Positions 50,783-62,131 are shown, numbered from the stretch's first letter. The stretch is DNA of 64,000 bases from Prunus persica (GCF_000346465.2 NC_034009.1:5781291-5845290); one strand, 5' to 3'. Program-made: numbers and translations. Notes: a model not told the origin generated them from the sequence alone.

Positions 50783-52177
50783 ATGCCACTCAAATTTTCA
50801 AAAAGCAAAACAATGGTGGTGAAAATCAAAGGCTGCTATGTACTGAAACCCTCTACACCAACGTTGCAAGGTACCCTAGCACTCTCAGAATGGGACCAAG
50901 TTGGCACCATAACTCATGTTCCCACTATCTACTTCTACAAACCAGACCAAACCTTTGCCGCACAACCTGACACTATAGCCAACATCCTCAAAGACTCATT
51001 AAGCCGTGCACTGGTGCCATTCTATCCTCTGGCAGGTCGATTGCGTTGGATTGGCGGTGGCCGTCTCGAGCTCCATTGCAATGACATGGGGGTTCCGTTC
51101 ATTGAGGCTGAGTCCGATTCAAAACTCGATGACTTTGGTGACTTCTCTCCTTCTCCAGAATATGACTATCTTATCCCCACTGTAGACTACACCCTCCCAA
51201 TTCATGAACTTCCTATATTGCTTGTACAATTGACTAGGTTCAAGTGTGGTGGTCTTAGTCTTAGCTTGACTATTTCACATGCCGTTGTTGATGGGCAAAG
51301 TGCATTGCATTTCATTTCTGAGTGGGCTAGGCTTGCAAAGGGTGAGCCAATTGGAGTAATGCCATTTCTGGATCGAAAAGCATTTCAAGATCGAACACTC
51401 CCAGCTGGAAATACTCTAGGGCTTGACCACTCAGAGTTAGACCATCCACCCCTTTTGCTCGGCCAGTCGGATAATATCGAGGAGAGGATGAAGAGGACCA
51501 CTGTGGCCATGTTGAAGCTTACCAAGCAACAAGTTGAGAAACTTAAGCGAATGGCAAACGAGGGGAATGATTACAAGAATTCTGGCACTAAGCGGGCTTA
51601 CACACGGTATGAGACCGTGGCAGGGCACATATGGAGATGTGCGTCTAAGGCTAGAGTTCACAGAAATGAACAACCTACTGCGATGGGGGTTTGCGTCGAT
51701 TCGAGGAGTCGTATGCAACCCCCATTGCCCCAAGGATACTTTGGAAATGCAACATTTGATGTGATTGCTACAAGTCTTGCTGGCGACTTAGTGTCCAAGC
51801 CATTAGGGTATGCGTCGAGCAGAATAAAGGAGGCAATCGAGAAGGTGACGAATGATTATGTGATGTCTGCCATTGATCACTTCCGAAACCAGCCGGACTT
51901 GACTAGGTTTCAAGACCTTCATGCTCTAGGGAGTGATCAAGGGCCTTTCTATGGAAACCCTAATCTTGGGGTTGTGAGCTGGTTGACACTGCCTATATAT
52001 GGGCTTGACTTTGGATGGGGAAAGGAAATTTATATGGGTCCTGGACCGCATGATTTTGATGGGGATTCCTTACTCCTTCCAAGTCCTAATGGAGATGGTT
52101 CTATAGTTCTGGCTTTGTGTCTACAAGTGGCGCATATGGATGCTTTCAAGAAGCATTTCTACGAAGATATTATATAA
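50783..52177 (+). CDS. BAHD acyltransferase, spermidine hydroxycinnamoyl transferase-like
   Basis: This is an intact single-exon frame of 464 codons. BAHD enzymes move acyl groups from acyl-CoA to an alcohol or amine in the cytosol. The catalytic HxxxD is HAVVD (166-170) and the structural DFGWG is at 409-413. The N-terminal [11 protein letters not shown] and [18 protein letters not shown] resemble spermidine hydroxycinnamoyl transferases (SHT) more than shikimate HCT, from memory. That would place it in phenolamide synthesis, for example in the tapetum. The start is either 50783 or the second Met at 50813 (MVVKIKGCY), which fits the family better. Downstream at 52225-52232 is an AATAAA. Substrate remains an inference. 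Confidence 0.9.
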   Translation: MPLKFSKSKTMVVKIKGCYVLKPSTPTLQGTLALSEWDQVGTITHVPTIYFYKPDQTFAAQPDTIANILKDSLSRALVPFYPLAGRLRWIGGGRLELHCNDMGVPFIEAESDSKLDDFGDFSPSPEYDYLIPTVDYTLPIHELPILLVQLTRFKCGGLSLSLTISHAVVDGQSALHFISEWARLAKGEPIGVMPFLDRKAFQDRTLPAGNTLGLDHSELDHPPLLLGQSDNIEERMKRTTVAMLKLTKQQVEKLKRMANEGNDYKNSGTKRAYTRYETVAGHIWRCASKARVHRNEQPTAMGVCVDSRSRMQPPLPQGYFGNATFDVIATSLAGDLVSKPLGYASSRIKEAIEKVTNDYVMSAIDHFRNQPDLTRFQDLHALGSDQGPFYGNPNLGVVSWLTLPIYGLDFGWGKEIYMGPGPHDFDGDSLLLPSPNGDGSIVLALCLQVAHMDAFKKHFYEDII

Positions 52178-52386
52178 ATAACTTGTGCCAAGACCAGATA
52201 TATATTGTCTACGTTATATAGATGAAAAATAAAGAACAGATATGTGCAAAATAATATAATTACCAAGTACTATGGCTTTAGCCTACATATATCAACTTAA
52301 TTGGTCTGTATTAAGAAATTATTTCCCTAGTTAATTGTAATTCAAATAATTTTAGTACACAAATGGAAGTATTGTAACCCTTTATA

Positions 52387-52395
52387 ATTGTAATT
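52387..52395. repeat. Left 9-bp target duplication ATTGTAATT
   Basis: It is repeated exactly at 53163-53171, outside the right end of the element. Confidence 0.85.
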
Positions 52396-53162
52396 GGGAA
52401 ATTTGCATAAATACCACCTCAATTTTTAGGCATGTGTGCCATTACCACTTGAACTTTTATTTTTTTATTTTTAAGTACCTAAACTTTGTAGAGTGTTGCA
52501 ATCCACTACCTACATCTAATTCCGTTAAAATTTCGGTTAAGTGGAAGGTCATTTTCATCAGTTCACTAAAAAACTAATTTTAAAAAACATAGTTTTAAAA
52601 ATAAAAAAGAAAGGATATAAAAGCAGAGACAGAATGGAGACTCTGGCAGTGTTTGGCGGAGCAAGTCCATGTGTTTCCTCACCCTTCAACGCTCAGCAGC
52701 TGAGAGAATCTGCAGCTTATCTTACAACCACCACATGAATAACCGTTTTCTCATATTTCCCATCTCATCCTCATGCTAAAAGCCTCACCAAACCTCGCAA
52801 CTTTCTTCCCCACTTGGCTGCTTCATTGGAACAAGTTGATGAGACATACAAAATGGTGAAACCTGATGGAGTTCAGCATGCACTTGTGGGAGAGATAATC
52901 TCAAGGTTTGAGAAGAAGGGGTTTGATAATCCAAGAGACAAAAGCAGAGTGTTTGTGGTCGGGTGTGGTGGGGGAAATGGTTTAGGGTTTAGGGTAATGC
53001 GTATAATTAGGTTAATTTTATTTTTTAAATTCCGTTTCTTTAAATTTAATGGAAATTTTAACGGAGTTAGACATAGGTGTTGGACTACAATACTTTACAA
53101 AGTTCAGATGGTAATAAAGCACATATACCTAAAAGTTCAAATGGTATTTATGTAAATTTCTC
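52396..53162. mobile_element. Pack-MULE-like TIR element carrying a gene fragment
   Basis: The ends GGGAAATTTGCATAAATACC and GGTATTTATGTAAATTTCTC are inverted. Inverted similarity continues inward for about 150 bases ('tgtgccattaccacttgaac', 'taattccgttaaaattt'). The flanks show an exact 9-bp duplication, typical of the Mutator superfamily. The 767-bp element has no transposase. Its centre (52634-52922) is a fragment of a nucleoside diphosphate kinase gene. Confidence 0.85.
52634..52922 (+). pseudogene. Captured nucleoside diphosphate kinase (plastid-type NDPK) fragment
   Basis: The fragment starts METLAVFGGASPCVSS and, after a frame break near 52735, continues [18 protein letters not shown] and [28 protein letters not shown]. 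The last stretch is the hallmark N-terminus of the NDPK fold. The leader before it is like a plastid transit peptide (NDPK2 type). The catalytic His region is absent, because the similarity stops after KKGF where unrelated sequence follows. With a frameshift and no active site it cannot be an enzyme. It lies wholly between the TIRs. Confidence 0.85.
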
Positions 53163-53171
53163 ATTGTAATT

Positions 53172-53778
53172 ATACTACCAAGTTCACAATAACTATACAA
53201 GTCTCAGGTCAACAGTTCGAGCTTATGATTCTTGGGCTCAAGGCCCGAGGATCGAGTTCATTTGGTGATTGAGGTTTGGGGCTAGACTTCAGAATTTTAA
53301 GGATCATGGATGGATGAGTTTGGGTCATAGCCTGCAACTCAACTATGCAGGGCAGTAGGATTGCAAAATAAGGCCCAAGGCAAAGAGTATAGAAGTCATT
53401 CTATAGTGAGGGTCTTATCAGATGATGCCCTATTTCTTAACTATTAGTTTGATCCAACGATTAAGAGATAAGATCTCATCCAATTTTTAGTCTTTTTTTT
53501 TTTTTCGTTCCTTTGGGGAGGGGGAAAGGAGAGGAGCTTTTTAAAATGGTAATAAAACAAAATATAAGATCTGAATGGCATAAATTATTACCACAGATAT
53601 TCTTCCTCAGAATTGACACGATATAATATGAACAAAATTATAGATTAAGGGATTTTCCATTAAAACCAGAATCACATTTATTATTTCTTAATTCAAAATT
53701 ATTTTTTTTGGGTCAAAATTTCTTAATTCATTATGACACTCTTCACAGAAAATAATCCCCCAAAATTCTGTCATTCTC
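53172..53778. other. Intergenic; promoter side of defensin-like copy 3
   Basis: No gene is seen. From about 53640 onward the sequence is similar to 58870-59030 upstream of copy 4 ('aagggattttccatta', 'cacatttattatttctta', 'attatgacactct'), so the promoter was duplicated with the gene. Confidence 0.6.
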
Positions 53779-53786
53779 TATAAATA
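53779..53786 (+). promoter_or_regulatory. TATA box of defensin-like copy 3
   Basis: TATAAATA lies 44 bases upstream of the start codon. The equivalent position upstream of copy 4 has the same box at 58981. Confidence 0.7.
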
Positions 53787-53829
53787 ATTAAATACCAAAC
53801 ATGTGAACCCCACAGCTACAGACACGAAG

Positions 53830-54536
53830 ATGGCTGCTTCTCACATCATCATTGTCCTCCTTGTATTCACTGCAGGTATATTTTATCAGTTGGGCTTGCA
53901 TAATTTGTGCATGTGTATATGGAAGTTTTGCTGTCTTTTTTTATATGTTTGCACTTCCAACTTTTATTTTCATGCTTTGATTCTTCTTTTGTTTACTCGA
54001 TTGAAAATCACCCCAAATCAACGAACAAGAGTATGGGTGTCTTGCCTTCTACTATGTGGCTTGACGATCCAAATTGTTTGTTGTTTATTTTATGAGTCAA
54101 TTCTTTTGTTTATTTGTTTGCTTGTTTTTCATTTGCCATTGAGAGTAAAATTCTACGAACTAATTCATCTAGGATGATGGTATTAGGGACCCTGATGCCT
54201 ATAGTGAAAGGTGACATTTGCACAGAAGATTTGGGTGCATGCGATGATGGCTGCAATTCAAGGTGCACATCTGCACATACTGGGGCTAAGGCCGGTTGCG
54301 ATTTGAACAACACCACCCCAGTTTGCAGATGCTACTTCGACTGTCCACCTCCAACTCCACCGCCATACTCAAAAACTTGCAAACTGAGTTTGGGAATATG
54401 GGGAGAAAACTGCTCTGACGAGGACTGCAACTCAGAGTGTGCTGCTAAATATCCTGGACCCCAACAAGGAATGGGGTACTGTTATAGCGTTGGAGCTCCT
54501 TTTTATACTTCTTGTTTTTGTCAATACAAGTGTTAG
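53830..54536 (+). CDS. Secreted two-module defensin-like protein (copy 3)
   Basis: Exon 1 is 53830-53875 and exon 2 is 54187-54536 (TAG). The GT-AG intron is in phase 1 and the product has 131 residues. The N-terminus MAASHIIIVLLVFTAG is a signal peptide. Two cysteine modules follow, each with eight Cys in the order C..C..CxxxC..C..CxC..C (module 1 CTEDLGACDDGCNSRC ... CRCYFDC; module 2 CKLSLGIWGENC ... CFCQYKC). A proline-rich linker PPPTPPPYSKT joins them. The CxxxC plus CxC pattern fits a cysteine-stabilised alpha-beta fold. Defensin-like proteins serve in defence or reproductive signalling. Which of these applies here cannot be told. Exon 2 was set by the AG acceptor that matches copy 4. 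Confidence 0.88.
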
Positions 54537-54951
54537 CTTTCAGCAGCTTGATTGATTTCATTGTCGCCAACAAAATATTACCATTCACTACTTGTTGGCA
54601 CCTGTTGGATATTTCTGCTATTTATAATTATTTATTTATTCTGAATTTGAAATTTATTTATAATTATTCTTAAAAAATTATTGTGAAATGTTATGTTGGT
54701 TTTCTTATTTTTTTTTTTTTTGTTGTTGTTGTCAAAGTTAGGAAGAGAGAGAGAGGGGAAACTTACACACACATATATCATAGAGGCTTGAACCCAAGAC
54801 CACTTGGAAGCATGTCAAAGGAATAAGTCAATCCAACTAGCACCCTTTGATTGAAAAGTTATATCGGTTTAGTTGAAGTGAATAGTCGTAAATTTTGACT
54901 AAAGGGTTAAGTAAAAGTTTTATATATATATATATATATAAAGCTTTCATA
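54537..54951. other. Intergenic with transposon-tail-like sequence
   Basis: There are poly-T, short GA and AT runs, and a 'gaggcttgaacccaagacca' stretch typical of degenerate plant elements. No gene is seen. Confidence 0.5.
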
Positions 54952-55323
54952 GAAGGATCTCTCAAATAAGTTTATTTGAGAGACATACTTGTAGGGCTCA
55001 CTTCGCATTGTATTTCACTAATCCAAACCGTCTGTTTTTTTAGAAATTATTCAAGGATCATCTTCACAAAAAAATCACTTGAATCCAATATCATTTAACC
55101 ACTCAATTGAGTTATTTAAATTTTAGCACTTTCTTGAAACACTTTGTTCATTGATTTTGTAGGATACTATTGGATGTTGAAATGGTTTCCGATTTGTCTA
55201 ATTTTTTGCAAGGATGATCTATGAATGTAGACTTAAAAAACAGATGGTTTGAATCATTGGAAAAAAATTCGTAAAACACCCTAAAGGTGTCTCTCAAATA
55301 AAATCATTTGAGAAATCCCTCAA
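54952..55323. mobile_element. MITE with palindromic ends, family member 1
   Basis: Both ends carry 'tctcaaataa-tttatttgagaga'-like sequence that is itself a hairpin, and the ends are inverted to each other. The body ('cactaatccaaac-gtct', 'gatgatctatgaatgtagac') recurs at 57254-57590. It is non-coding. Confidence 0.75.
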
Positions 55324-55733
55324 TAAAAGGAGACTATATATATGAATTTCTATTCCTTACTCCATCGATAACCCAGTGTCTTCTCTTCTTCTTCCTATCT
55401 TAGTGCTACAAAGGAATTTGACTCTAAGCATTGTGTATGCCAGATTAATTGCACTGAATCGATTGAAACCAAGTCGTGGCAAACCAATTTGGTCGGTGCC
55501 GGTTTGGGATTTTGGACAACTGACTTGGTCGGTTTGGTTGGCGACGCGAGACTCTCGATTTTCGAACCAATTCTTTCCCCAAACTACTTCACATACAAAT
55601 GCAACGGGTTTATGGAAAGTACAAAAGGAAGCACGTAACTTGCCAAAAAAGAATATTTAACAAATATTTATGAATAGTATGTTAAGATAATAGATTCTTT
55701 TGGAATTTATCTTTTACAATGTGTTTCGTTGTT
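55324..55733. other. Unassigned stretch with a 94-codon open frame
   Basis: An open frame of 94 codons lies at 55376-55660. It lacks recognisable similarity and has no intron or homologue here. I do not call it a gene. Confidence 0.4.
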
Positions 55734-55742
55734 ATATTTTTA

Positions 55743-56663
55743 GGGGAATGCTAGCAACATTCTCTCTAACCTTCTCCTTTGTATCTTCTCCCTTTTCCTC
55801 ATGACATGTGTCATTCTTATTACACTAAAAACAATGTCATTAATGCATTATACAAGCTAACTTTTGCTTTCCAAATTTACCCTATTCAATTGATCTAAAT
55901 TTTTTTTTTTGACAACTTTCTTACCATCTTAATAAAAAGTTTAAAAAATAAAAAAATAAAAATTTAACGTCAGTTATTTTTGGGTCTTTGCTTCTTTTTT
56001 GTACAGGTTTTGGCTCTCCTCTAAGCCTTTTTGCCTTGGGTTGTTATAAATGTTTTTCTTCGTGACCATTAAAAATAGAGTATAGCAACATATTATAGCC
56101 GTTTGTACAATATAGATGCAAACCACTCTTTTGTTTTTCTTTTGTTAATCTAAACTGTAATTTATTTATTTATTTTCATATTGAATTCGATTTTGATGAT
56201 TTTCCTTCTATATATTTTATCTCAACCTATGTTGTTAGGGGATATTTTGGTTTATTTAGTAGTATAAGAAAATGCAATTAAGAAATTTTCTTTATTAAAA
56301 AAAAAATTTAGTCTGTAAACTCTATACCATTGGGGTGCTTAAAAATGTGAATGACGTCTTTTTTATATAGAAAATAGAAAATAGAAAATTCTTTTGTGTT
56401 AAAAAAGAGAGGAAAGCAGACATTTTCTTTCAAAAAAATAACTTATGTTATAAATAAAAATAATTTTTTTTATTAAGATGGTAAGAGAGTTGTTTTTAAA
56501 AAAAAATAAAAATTAATTGAATAGGGTAAATTTGGGAAACAAAAGTTAGCTTGTATAATGCATTAATGACATTGTTTTAAGTGTAATGAGAATGACAAAT
56601 GTCATGAGGAAAATGGAGAAGGTCCAAAGAAGAAGATTAGAGAGAAGGTTGCTAGCATTTCCC
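55743..56663. mobile_element. Mutator-like MITE with 200-bp TIRs and 9-bp target duplication
   Basis: The left end GGGGAATGCTAGCAACATTC and the right end GTTGCTAGCATTTCCC start inverted repeats of about 200 bases (to about 55950 and from about 56465). They share 'cattaatgcattatacaagc' and 'cctattcaatt'. The exact 9-bp duplication ATATTTTTA flanks it at 55734-55742 and 56664-56672. Long TIRs with a 9-bp duplication are the Mutator pattern. The 921-bp element has no open frame for a transposase. Confidence 0.92.
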
Positions 56664-57253
56664 ATATTTTTATGCACAAATTCTCATTTTTAAATGGACC
56701 ACTCAAAAGTCTATGAAAGTCATTTGAAGTCTATAAAAATTCATTGAACTTGGTGGTAGAAGTCCAACAAATCCACAAAGAATTCAATCAAAATCAATGT
56801 GACGACTATAAATGTCAATATAAGAATCAACAAACTCAGCAAAATTTTAAAATTCATTGAATGATAATGTGGATATGGCGTGGTTAATAGCATTTATTCT
56901 TGTATATGAGGTCTTGTGTTGGATTCCATCATCTCTTACGTGTTACTGTAAATAATTTCATAATAATTTTAATTTGTTATTATAAGAGCAGTTCCATTAG
57001 TTAGCTAGGGCTGGGGCAAGGGGGGCCCCAAGAAGAAATTAGCTAGGACTTCGTGGTAGTGAAACAAATATTTGTGTACGAAAATGTGAAGAAATTAACT
57101 TTAAAAGAGTAAAACTTGAAATTCGGCAACTTTGTGGTAGCAAAGTGAAAAATATCCACACACACATGCAGATATATATATATATATATATATATATACA
57201 CCAAGAGCTTCCATTATATATATATGTATATATAGACACACCGAGAACTTCCA

Positions 57254-57590
57254 TTGAGGGATTCTTCAAATAAGTTTATTTGAGAGATACCTTCGTAGGG
57301 CCCACTCCATATTATATTTCACTAATCCAAATTGTCTATTTTGTAGACACTCATTCAAAGATCATCTCTACAAAAAATCACTTGAATCCGATATCATTTG
57401 ACCACTTAATTGAATAATTGAAATTTTAGTATTTTCTTGAAACACCGTGTTCATTGATTTTGTATGACACAATTGAATATTTAAACTTTTTTTGATTTAT
57501 CTAATTTTTTGTAAAGATGATCTATGAATGTAGACTTAAAAAATAAATTATTTCGATTGTTGAAAAAAATATTTGGAGGAGACCCTAATG
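57254..57590. mobile_element. MITE with palindromic ends, family member 2
   Basis: This is a second copy of the 54952-55323 element, diverged by substitutions and small indels. Its right end is less clear than that of copy 1. Confidence 0.7.
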
Positions 57591-58369
57591 GTATAACAAA
57601 TCGAATAATATGACCAAATTTGAGCAATTCCATTCTTAAACATTGGGAGGTCATTTCGATGATATTTGAATCTCAAGATTATTCTATATATTATTTTATA
57701 TTTTCTTTTATAAACATTTAAAATTAAAGTAAATTAGAAAAAGAATTCAAAGATCGATCATTGTTGGCCAATCTGATCATGCCTATATTACAAAATTGGC
57801 TCCAAAGCCTGGCTTCCTTGGCCTCTAGACATTGAAAATGAAAATTTATGAATGAATTTTAAATTATTTAAGAAGATATAAAATTGTCTCCTACGCGGAG
57901 TTTTTTTTGGGTGGGGTGTGTTTGGGCCACTTTTCTACTATGGTGCCACCCTATGTGCAATGAGTTCTCTCTTATCGACACTCTAAAATAATCATCTTAC
58001 ACCTCGGAAACGTATATGAAAACCTTTCTGGAGTGCTTGTAGAACTATGATTAGTACGAGAAAACATATTATGCTACTTTCAATTTGTACAGGCCATTTC
58101 ATGGACACAAACTAGCATGACTTTATAGCATAGAAAATATCCAACTAAACACATTGCCAGTGACGAGTTCATCTCAATTTATAGATAGTAAGATTTATCA
58201 CCATACAAAAACTCCACTAGCATACTAATTTGAACTAGGAATCACTGCATAGAATACTAGCTAGAATCTAGAATCCAACGAAGATTTCTCAATCCTATTC
58301 ATACAATTACCGGAATCCATAACCTTCATCATGTGTTGCCCTCTCCCTTATCTTCAGATGAATCCAAAG
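57591..58369. other. Intergenic, no gene seen
   Basis: AT-rich DNA without a recognisable frame or element ends. Confidence 0.5.
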
Positions 58370-58583
58370 CACGTTTCTTCATCATCTCGATATTTTCAAT
58401 ATTATAGCAATATTATTGTAATATTTTGGTCAAATGTTGTTGAAGGGTGTGAGAAATTATCGACATCAATATTATCAATAATTATACGATATATATATAT
58501 ATGTATATATATGTTCTAAAATATCCTAAACTCGAAAAAACAATAATATCGATGATATTTCTTCGATATTCTCGATATTTTAG
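58370..58583. repeat. Second copy (right part) of the ATCGATATT element
   Basis: It matches about 30100-30289: 'catctcgatatt', 'tgagagaaattatcga'-like, 'tgttctaaaatatc', and the same terminal 'gatattttagtccttga'. The left part of the element is missing. Confidence 0.75.
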
Positions 58584-58980
58584 TCCTTGAAGAAAACAAT
58601 TTAGCAATTTACCACCTAAACTTCATTTTTGGTGCAAAAAACTAAATTTTTTCAACACACCCCTAATAATCCAGATGGTATATGTGCAAAATTCCCATAA
58701 TGAAATTTTAAGAAAAAAGGTAATAGTATGAGCATTTCTTTTTGGAACTTGGAAAGAGAGGGAATGGACCAACGTCTTAAATGATAAAAAATGTCTATAT
58801 ATAATATCTAAATGGTAAAAAATATCAATCTATAATATCAAAATGGCATAAATTTTAAAATATGACACAATTATTGAGTAAGGGATTTTCCATTAGAACC
58901 ATGATCACATTTATTATTTCTTAATTAATTATGACACTCTCTTCATCATGGAAAAAAATTCCCAAAATTTTCTTTTTCTT

Positions 58981-58988
58981 TATAAATA
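58981..58988 (+). promoter_or_regulatory. TATA box of defensin-like copy 4
   Basis: TATAAATA lies about 60 bases upstream of the start codon, inside the block shared with the copy 3 promoter. Confidence 0.7.
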
Positions 58989-59041
58989 GTTAGATAGAAA
59001 GGATGAGAATCACACAGTAAACACTCCGACACAGGAATTTT

Positions 59042-59706
59042 ATGAAGATGGCTACTCTCTCTCGATCTTCTTGCATCATCATTGTTCTCCTTGTCTTCAC
59101 TGCAGGTATATTTTTTCATTTGGGCTTGCATGATTTTTTACAAATGTGTATGTTGAAATTTTACTTTGGGGATCAATAAAAGCTAACTAATTAAGCGTAG
59201 AGATTTTTCCACTCTCTTTTTCCTGTTTGCACTCCAACAATTGTTTTTATCTGTTAATTCTTCTTCTTATTTATAAAAAAAAAAAAAAAAAAAATTGGTT
59301 TTCATTTAGCATTGATATTAAATAATTAATACTACCTAATCTAAGCTGATGTTTTATAGGGACCCTAATGCCCATGGTGAAAGGTGACGTTTGCACAGAA
59401 GACGTAGGTACATGTGGTGATGACTGCAGTTCAAGGTGCGCATCTGCACATCCTGGGGCGAAGGCTGCCTGCGTTTTGAACAACATCCCAGTTTGTAGAT
59501 GCTACTTCGACTGTGGACCTCCAGTCCCACCGCCATACTCAAAAACTTGCAAATTAAGCTTGGGAATATGGGGTGAGAGGTGCTCTGAGAAGGACTGCAA
59601 CTCACAGTGTGCTGCCAAATATCCTGGACCCCAACAAGGAATGGGATACTGTTATAGTGTTGGAGCTCCTGTTTATACTTCTTGTTTTTGTCAATACAAG
59701 TGTTAG
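59042..59706 (+). CDS. Secreted two-module defensin-like protein (copy 4)
   Basis: Exon 1 is 59042-59105 and exon 2 is 59360-59706 (TAG). The GT-AG intron is in phase 1, and the product has 136 residues, or 134 if the second Met at 59048 is used. The second Met aligns with the start of copy 3. A signal peptide (SCIIIVLLVFTAG) precedes two eight-cysteine modules: CTEDVGTCGDDCSSRC ... CRCYFDC and CKLSLGIWGERC ... CFCQYKC, linked by PPVPPPYSKT. All cysteines match copy 3. The changes cluster in the loops between them, and module 1 has one residue fewer. The 3' flanks share TTAGCTTTCAGCA, so the two genes are a recent dispersed duplication about 5.2 kb apart. Confidence 0.9.
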
Positions 59707-59885
59707 CTTTCAGCACAAGGATTATGGACATTCAAATAAAGGGGCTAATTAATTTCATTGTGGCCAACAAAATATACATGATTTATTTTCTTTCTTTATA
59801 TTTTTCTTTGAATTTTTATGAGTGTCGCTATTATCACCCACTAGGTCTAATGTGGAGTCCCAAGTGCCTTATTGAGCAAATTTCC

Positions 59886-60358
59886 CAAGTGGTTCCCGAA
59901 CTTTTGAAAAGTCCTCATTTTAATCCTCAAACTCTGAAATCAATCAATGTGATCCTTCATCTTTTGGTCTACACATCAATTTGATCCTTCATGTCGCAGT
60001 ACGACAAAATTGTCATTAGATTTAATCACATGACCAACTTTAAATAGGTACTTTCATAAGAATATAGCTCATTTTAGTTCTTAAACTCATAGTTTTGCTC
60101 AATAAGGCCATATTCTCTCTATTTAAGGTTTTATATTTGGGTTCCATTAAGGAGAACAGATAGTCTTGTTGAAAAAATACGTTGAATTTATTTTTGTCAT
60201 GAGGGGATAAATTGTATTTCAAAGGAAATACAGCTTTAAAGTTAGTCAACAAATATTTGATGGAATGCGACAAGAGGGACCAAACTAATGCGTGGACCAA
60301 ATTAAGGACCACATTGATTAATTTCAAAATTTGAGGACTTCAATGATCCAAGCCACTT
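59886..60358. mobile_element. TIR element (MITE), non-coding
   Basis: The left segment 'agtggttcccgaac ... gtcctcattttaatcctcaa ... caatgtgatcct' is inverted at the right ('aggaccacattgattaattt ... gaggacttcaatgatccaag ... cact'). The interior holds diverged 'ggaccaaattaagg' motifs. No clear target duplication was found. Confidence 0.65.
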
Positions 60359-60719
60359 ATTTTTCAAGTCTTTATTCATAGATCATCATATGACGTCCGC
60401 ATCATAATAATGTTCGGCCGTCCGCATAGGAGAACTTCTATATATACGCATAATAATCCAAGCTGCCTATTTCTGCCTTGTTCAAGACTAGGTTGCTTGC
60501 TGCTATTGCATCTATTTATATACTTTTGCTCTTTTTTACCTAATGATTGTATTCATGCTGTGAATCTTTTAACTGAGAGCTAGCTCCTCTAACTCTTCAT
60601 CTCTATGGCACCCTTGTTATCTGTACAACTCCTCATTTGAGAGCGCAGCTAGTGATGACGATGAAGGGACTGAAGCGTTTGACTTGGGTTGAATGAAGCG
60701 TTGGGTTTTGTTTTTTGGA

Positions 60720-61045
60720 TTTTTGGAATTTTTTTTTCTTCTTTTAGGCCATAAGTTACGCTGTCAATCTTCCCCCAATAAAAACTTCGGGTCTCACTTT
60801 CATGCTCTGTGATGAATGTGCATTATTCGTCACATTTAGTAAAAAAATTGGGGGCCAAATTTCCTGCTATTTAATATGTGACGACACCGAAATTATAATC
60901 TGACGAACATGAAGTGAAAATTTTGTTACGTCCCTTCAAGACGTTTTGGTGACGACTTGCAAAATTCCTCACTTATACAAGCCAATTGTGACGGAATTTT
61001 CAACACCACATAAAATTTGGTCACAGAATGCCTAGTTTCTTGTAG
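60720..61045. repeat. CACTA-like terminal fragment
   Basis: The stretch has repeated 'gtgacgaa/cgtcac' motifs and ends 'tttcttgtagtttt', like the inverse of the CACTACAAGAAA end of CACTA elements. The last bases are degenerate and no second end is seen. Confidence 0.45.
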
Positions 61046-61863
61046 TTTTTGTAACAGTGTACCTCCTTATGGGTCATCGATAAAGTTGACGTCGTCGTAG
61101 TGCCTCAACCCTTTTCCGCTCCAATTCATCTTCGTTTCGTTTCTTAATTAGCTCCTTTATATTCTTTACTAGAATCTCATTCGTGATAAGTTGACACGAG
61201 TGACACCTATTAAATGCCAGATACTTCTCATTTTTCCTAAACTTTTGGCATACTATATAATACATAATCGAAACGGCTAGCTTGGATAAAATATAATCAT
61301 GAGTGAGATCATAATCGATCACATTCATTCGGAGAATATCCTTAAAATTAAACTTTCATATTTTGAAGTTTGATCTAGTGAGTGTTTCAATTTGTGAGAA
61401 ATTGATTAAGGAAGGATTCGATGTTGTAAGGATTTTCAAAAGAAAATATAAGTACTTTCCAAGAAACCGATTCTCAATTTGTTAAGAGAAAACAGTTTTT
61501 CAGTTTAACTTTAATCCACAAAACTAACAAATAACAGATGCAAGCTTCCTTGATTAAGTATCACACCTTTGTAGCAAGAGATTACTTATAGCTTACAAAC
61601 AAATTACGTATTATTTTGTGCCATCATAAACAAATTACAAAATAGATTCTATTTGTTGAAGAAACTTATCAAGTAATTTAGGTATGATATAATTTAGGTT
61701 ATTTCTTTAGGGTTTGAGTATTTAAGTTTGGTTTTGTTATGAAAAATTTGTTGATTCTCAAAACAAAAGCAAGTTCCTATCTAGCACACAAAAATAACCA
61801 AACAGAACACAATCTGAGAGAAAACCTTAAAATTACAGTGAACAATGTTTTTGACGTGAACAG
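61046..61863. other. Unassigned AT-rich stretch
   Basis: It contains an 84-codon minus-strand open frame (61074-61328) with a charged helical C-terminus (KNIKELIKKRNEDELERKR). I do not recognise it, so I leave it uncalled. Confidence 0.35.
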
Positions 61864-61935
61864 TGTGGGAACCAAATTAAACCTGAACCATAGGTCAAAT
61901 AATTAGGCCAATCAATTTGGGAATTATTTGACCTA

Positions 61936-62015
61936 ATTAGGAGTTACCTAACCTAATTGGGAGTTACCAAACTTAATTGGGAATTACCTAATCAAATTGG
62001 GGGTTACTTGATCCT
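61936..62015 (+). repeat. 20-base tandem repeat in the LTR
   Basis: Four diverged units of ATTGGGAGTTACCTAACCTA type stand head to tail, upstream of the TATA box. Confidence 0.85.
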
Positions 62016-62123
62016 CACCTTAATTAGGGATTCGGTTAAATCCCTAATCCCTAAATACACCAACCTCACCAACCACACCAATCTCACCAACTACACCAAC
62101 CCCACCAACCTTTCCAAGGTCAT

Positions 62124-62131
62124 TATAAATA
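62124..62131 (+). promoter_or_regulatory. TATA box of the LTR promoter
   Basis: TATAAATA is followed about 85 bases later by a CT-rich stretch. It is placed as expected for the U3/R border of an LTR. Confidence 0.6.

Noticed and set aside
55376..55660. 94-codon open frame
   Set aside because: No similarity recognised, no second exon, and it sits between two MITEs.
54900..57600. Possible large segmental duplication of the whole defensin-like locus
   Set aside because: The MITE copies lie downstream of copy 3 but upstream of copy 4, so they do not move with the genes. Only the promoter and gene blocks match.
61074..61328. 84-codon minus-strand frame with charged C-terminus
   Set aside because: No family recognised and no supporting signals; possibly an old transposon piece.
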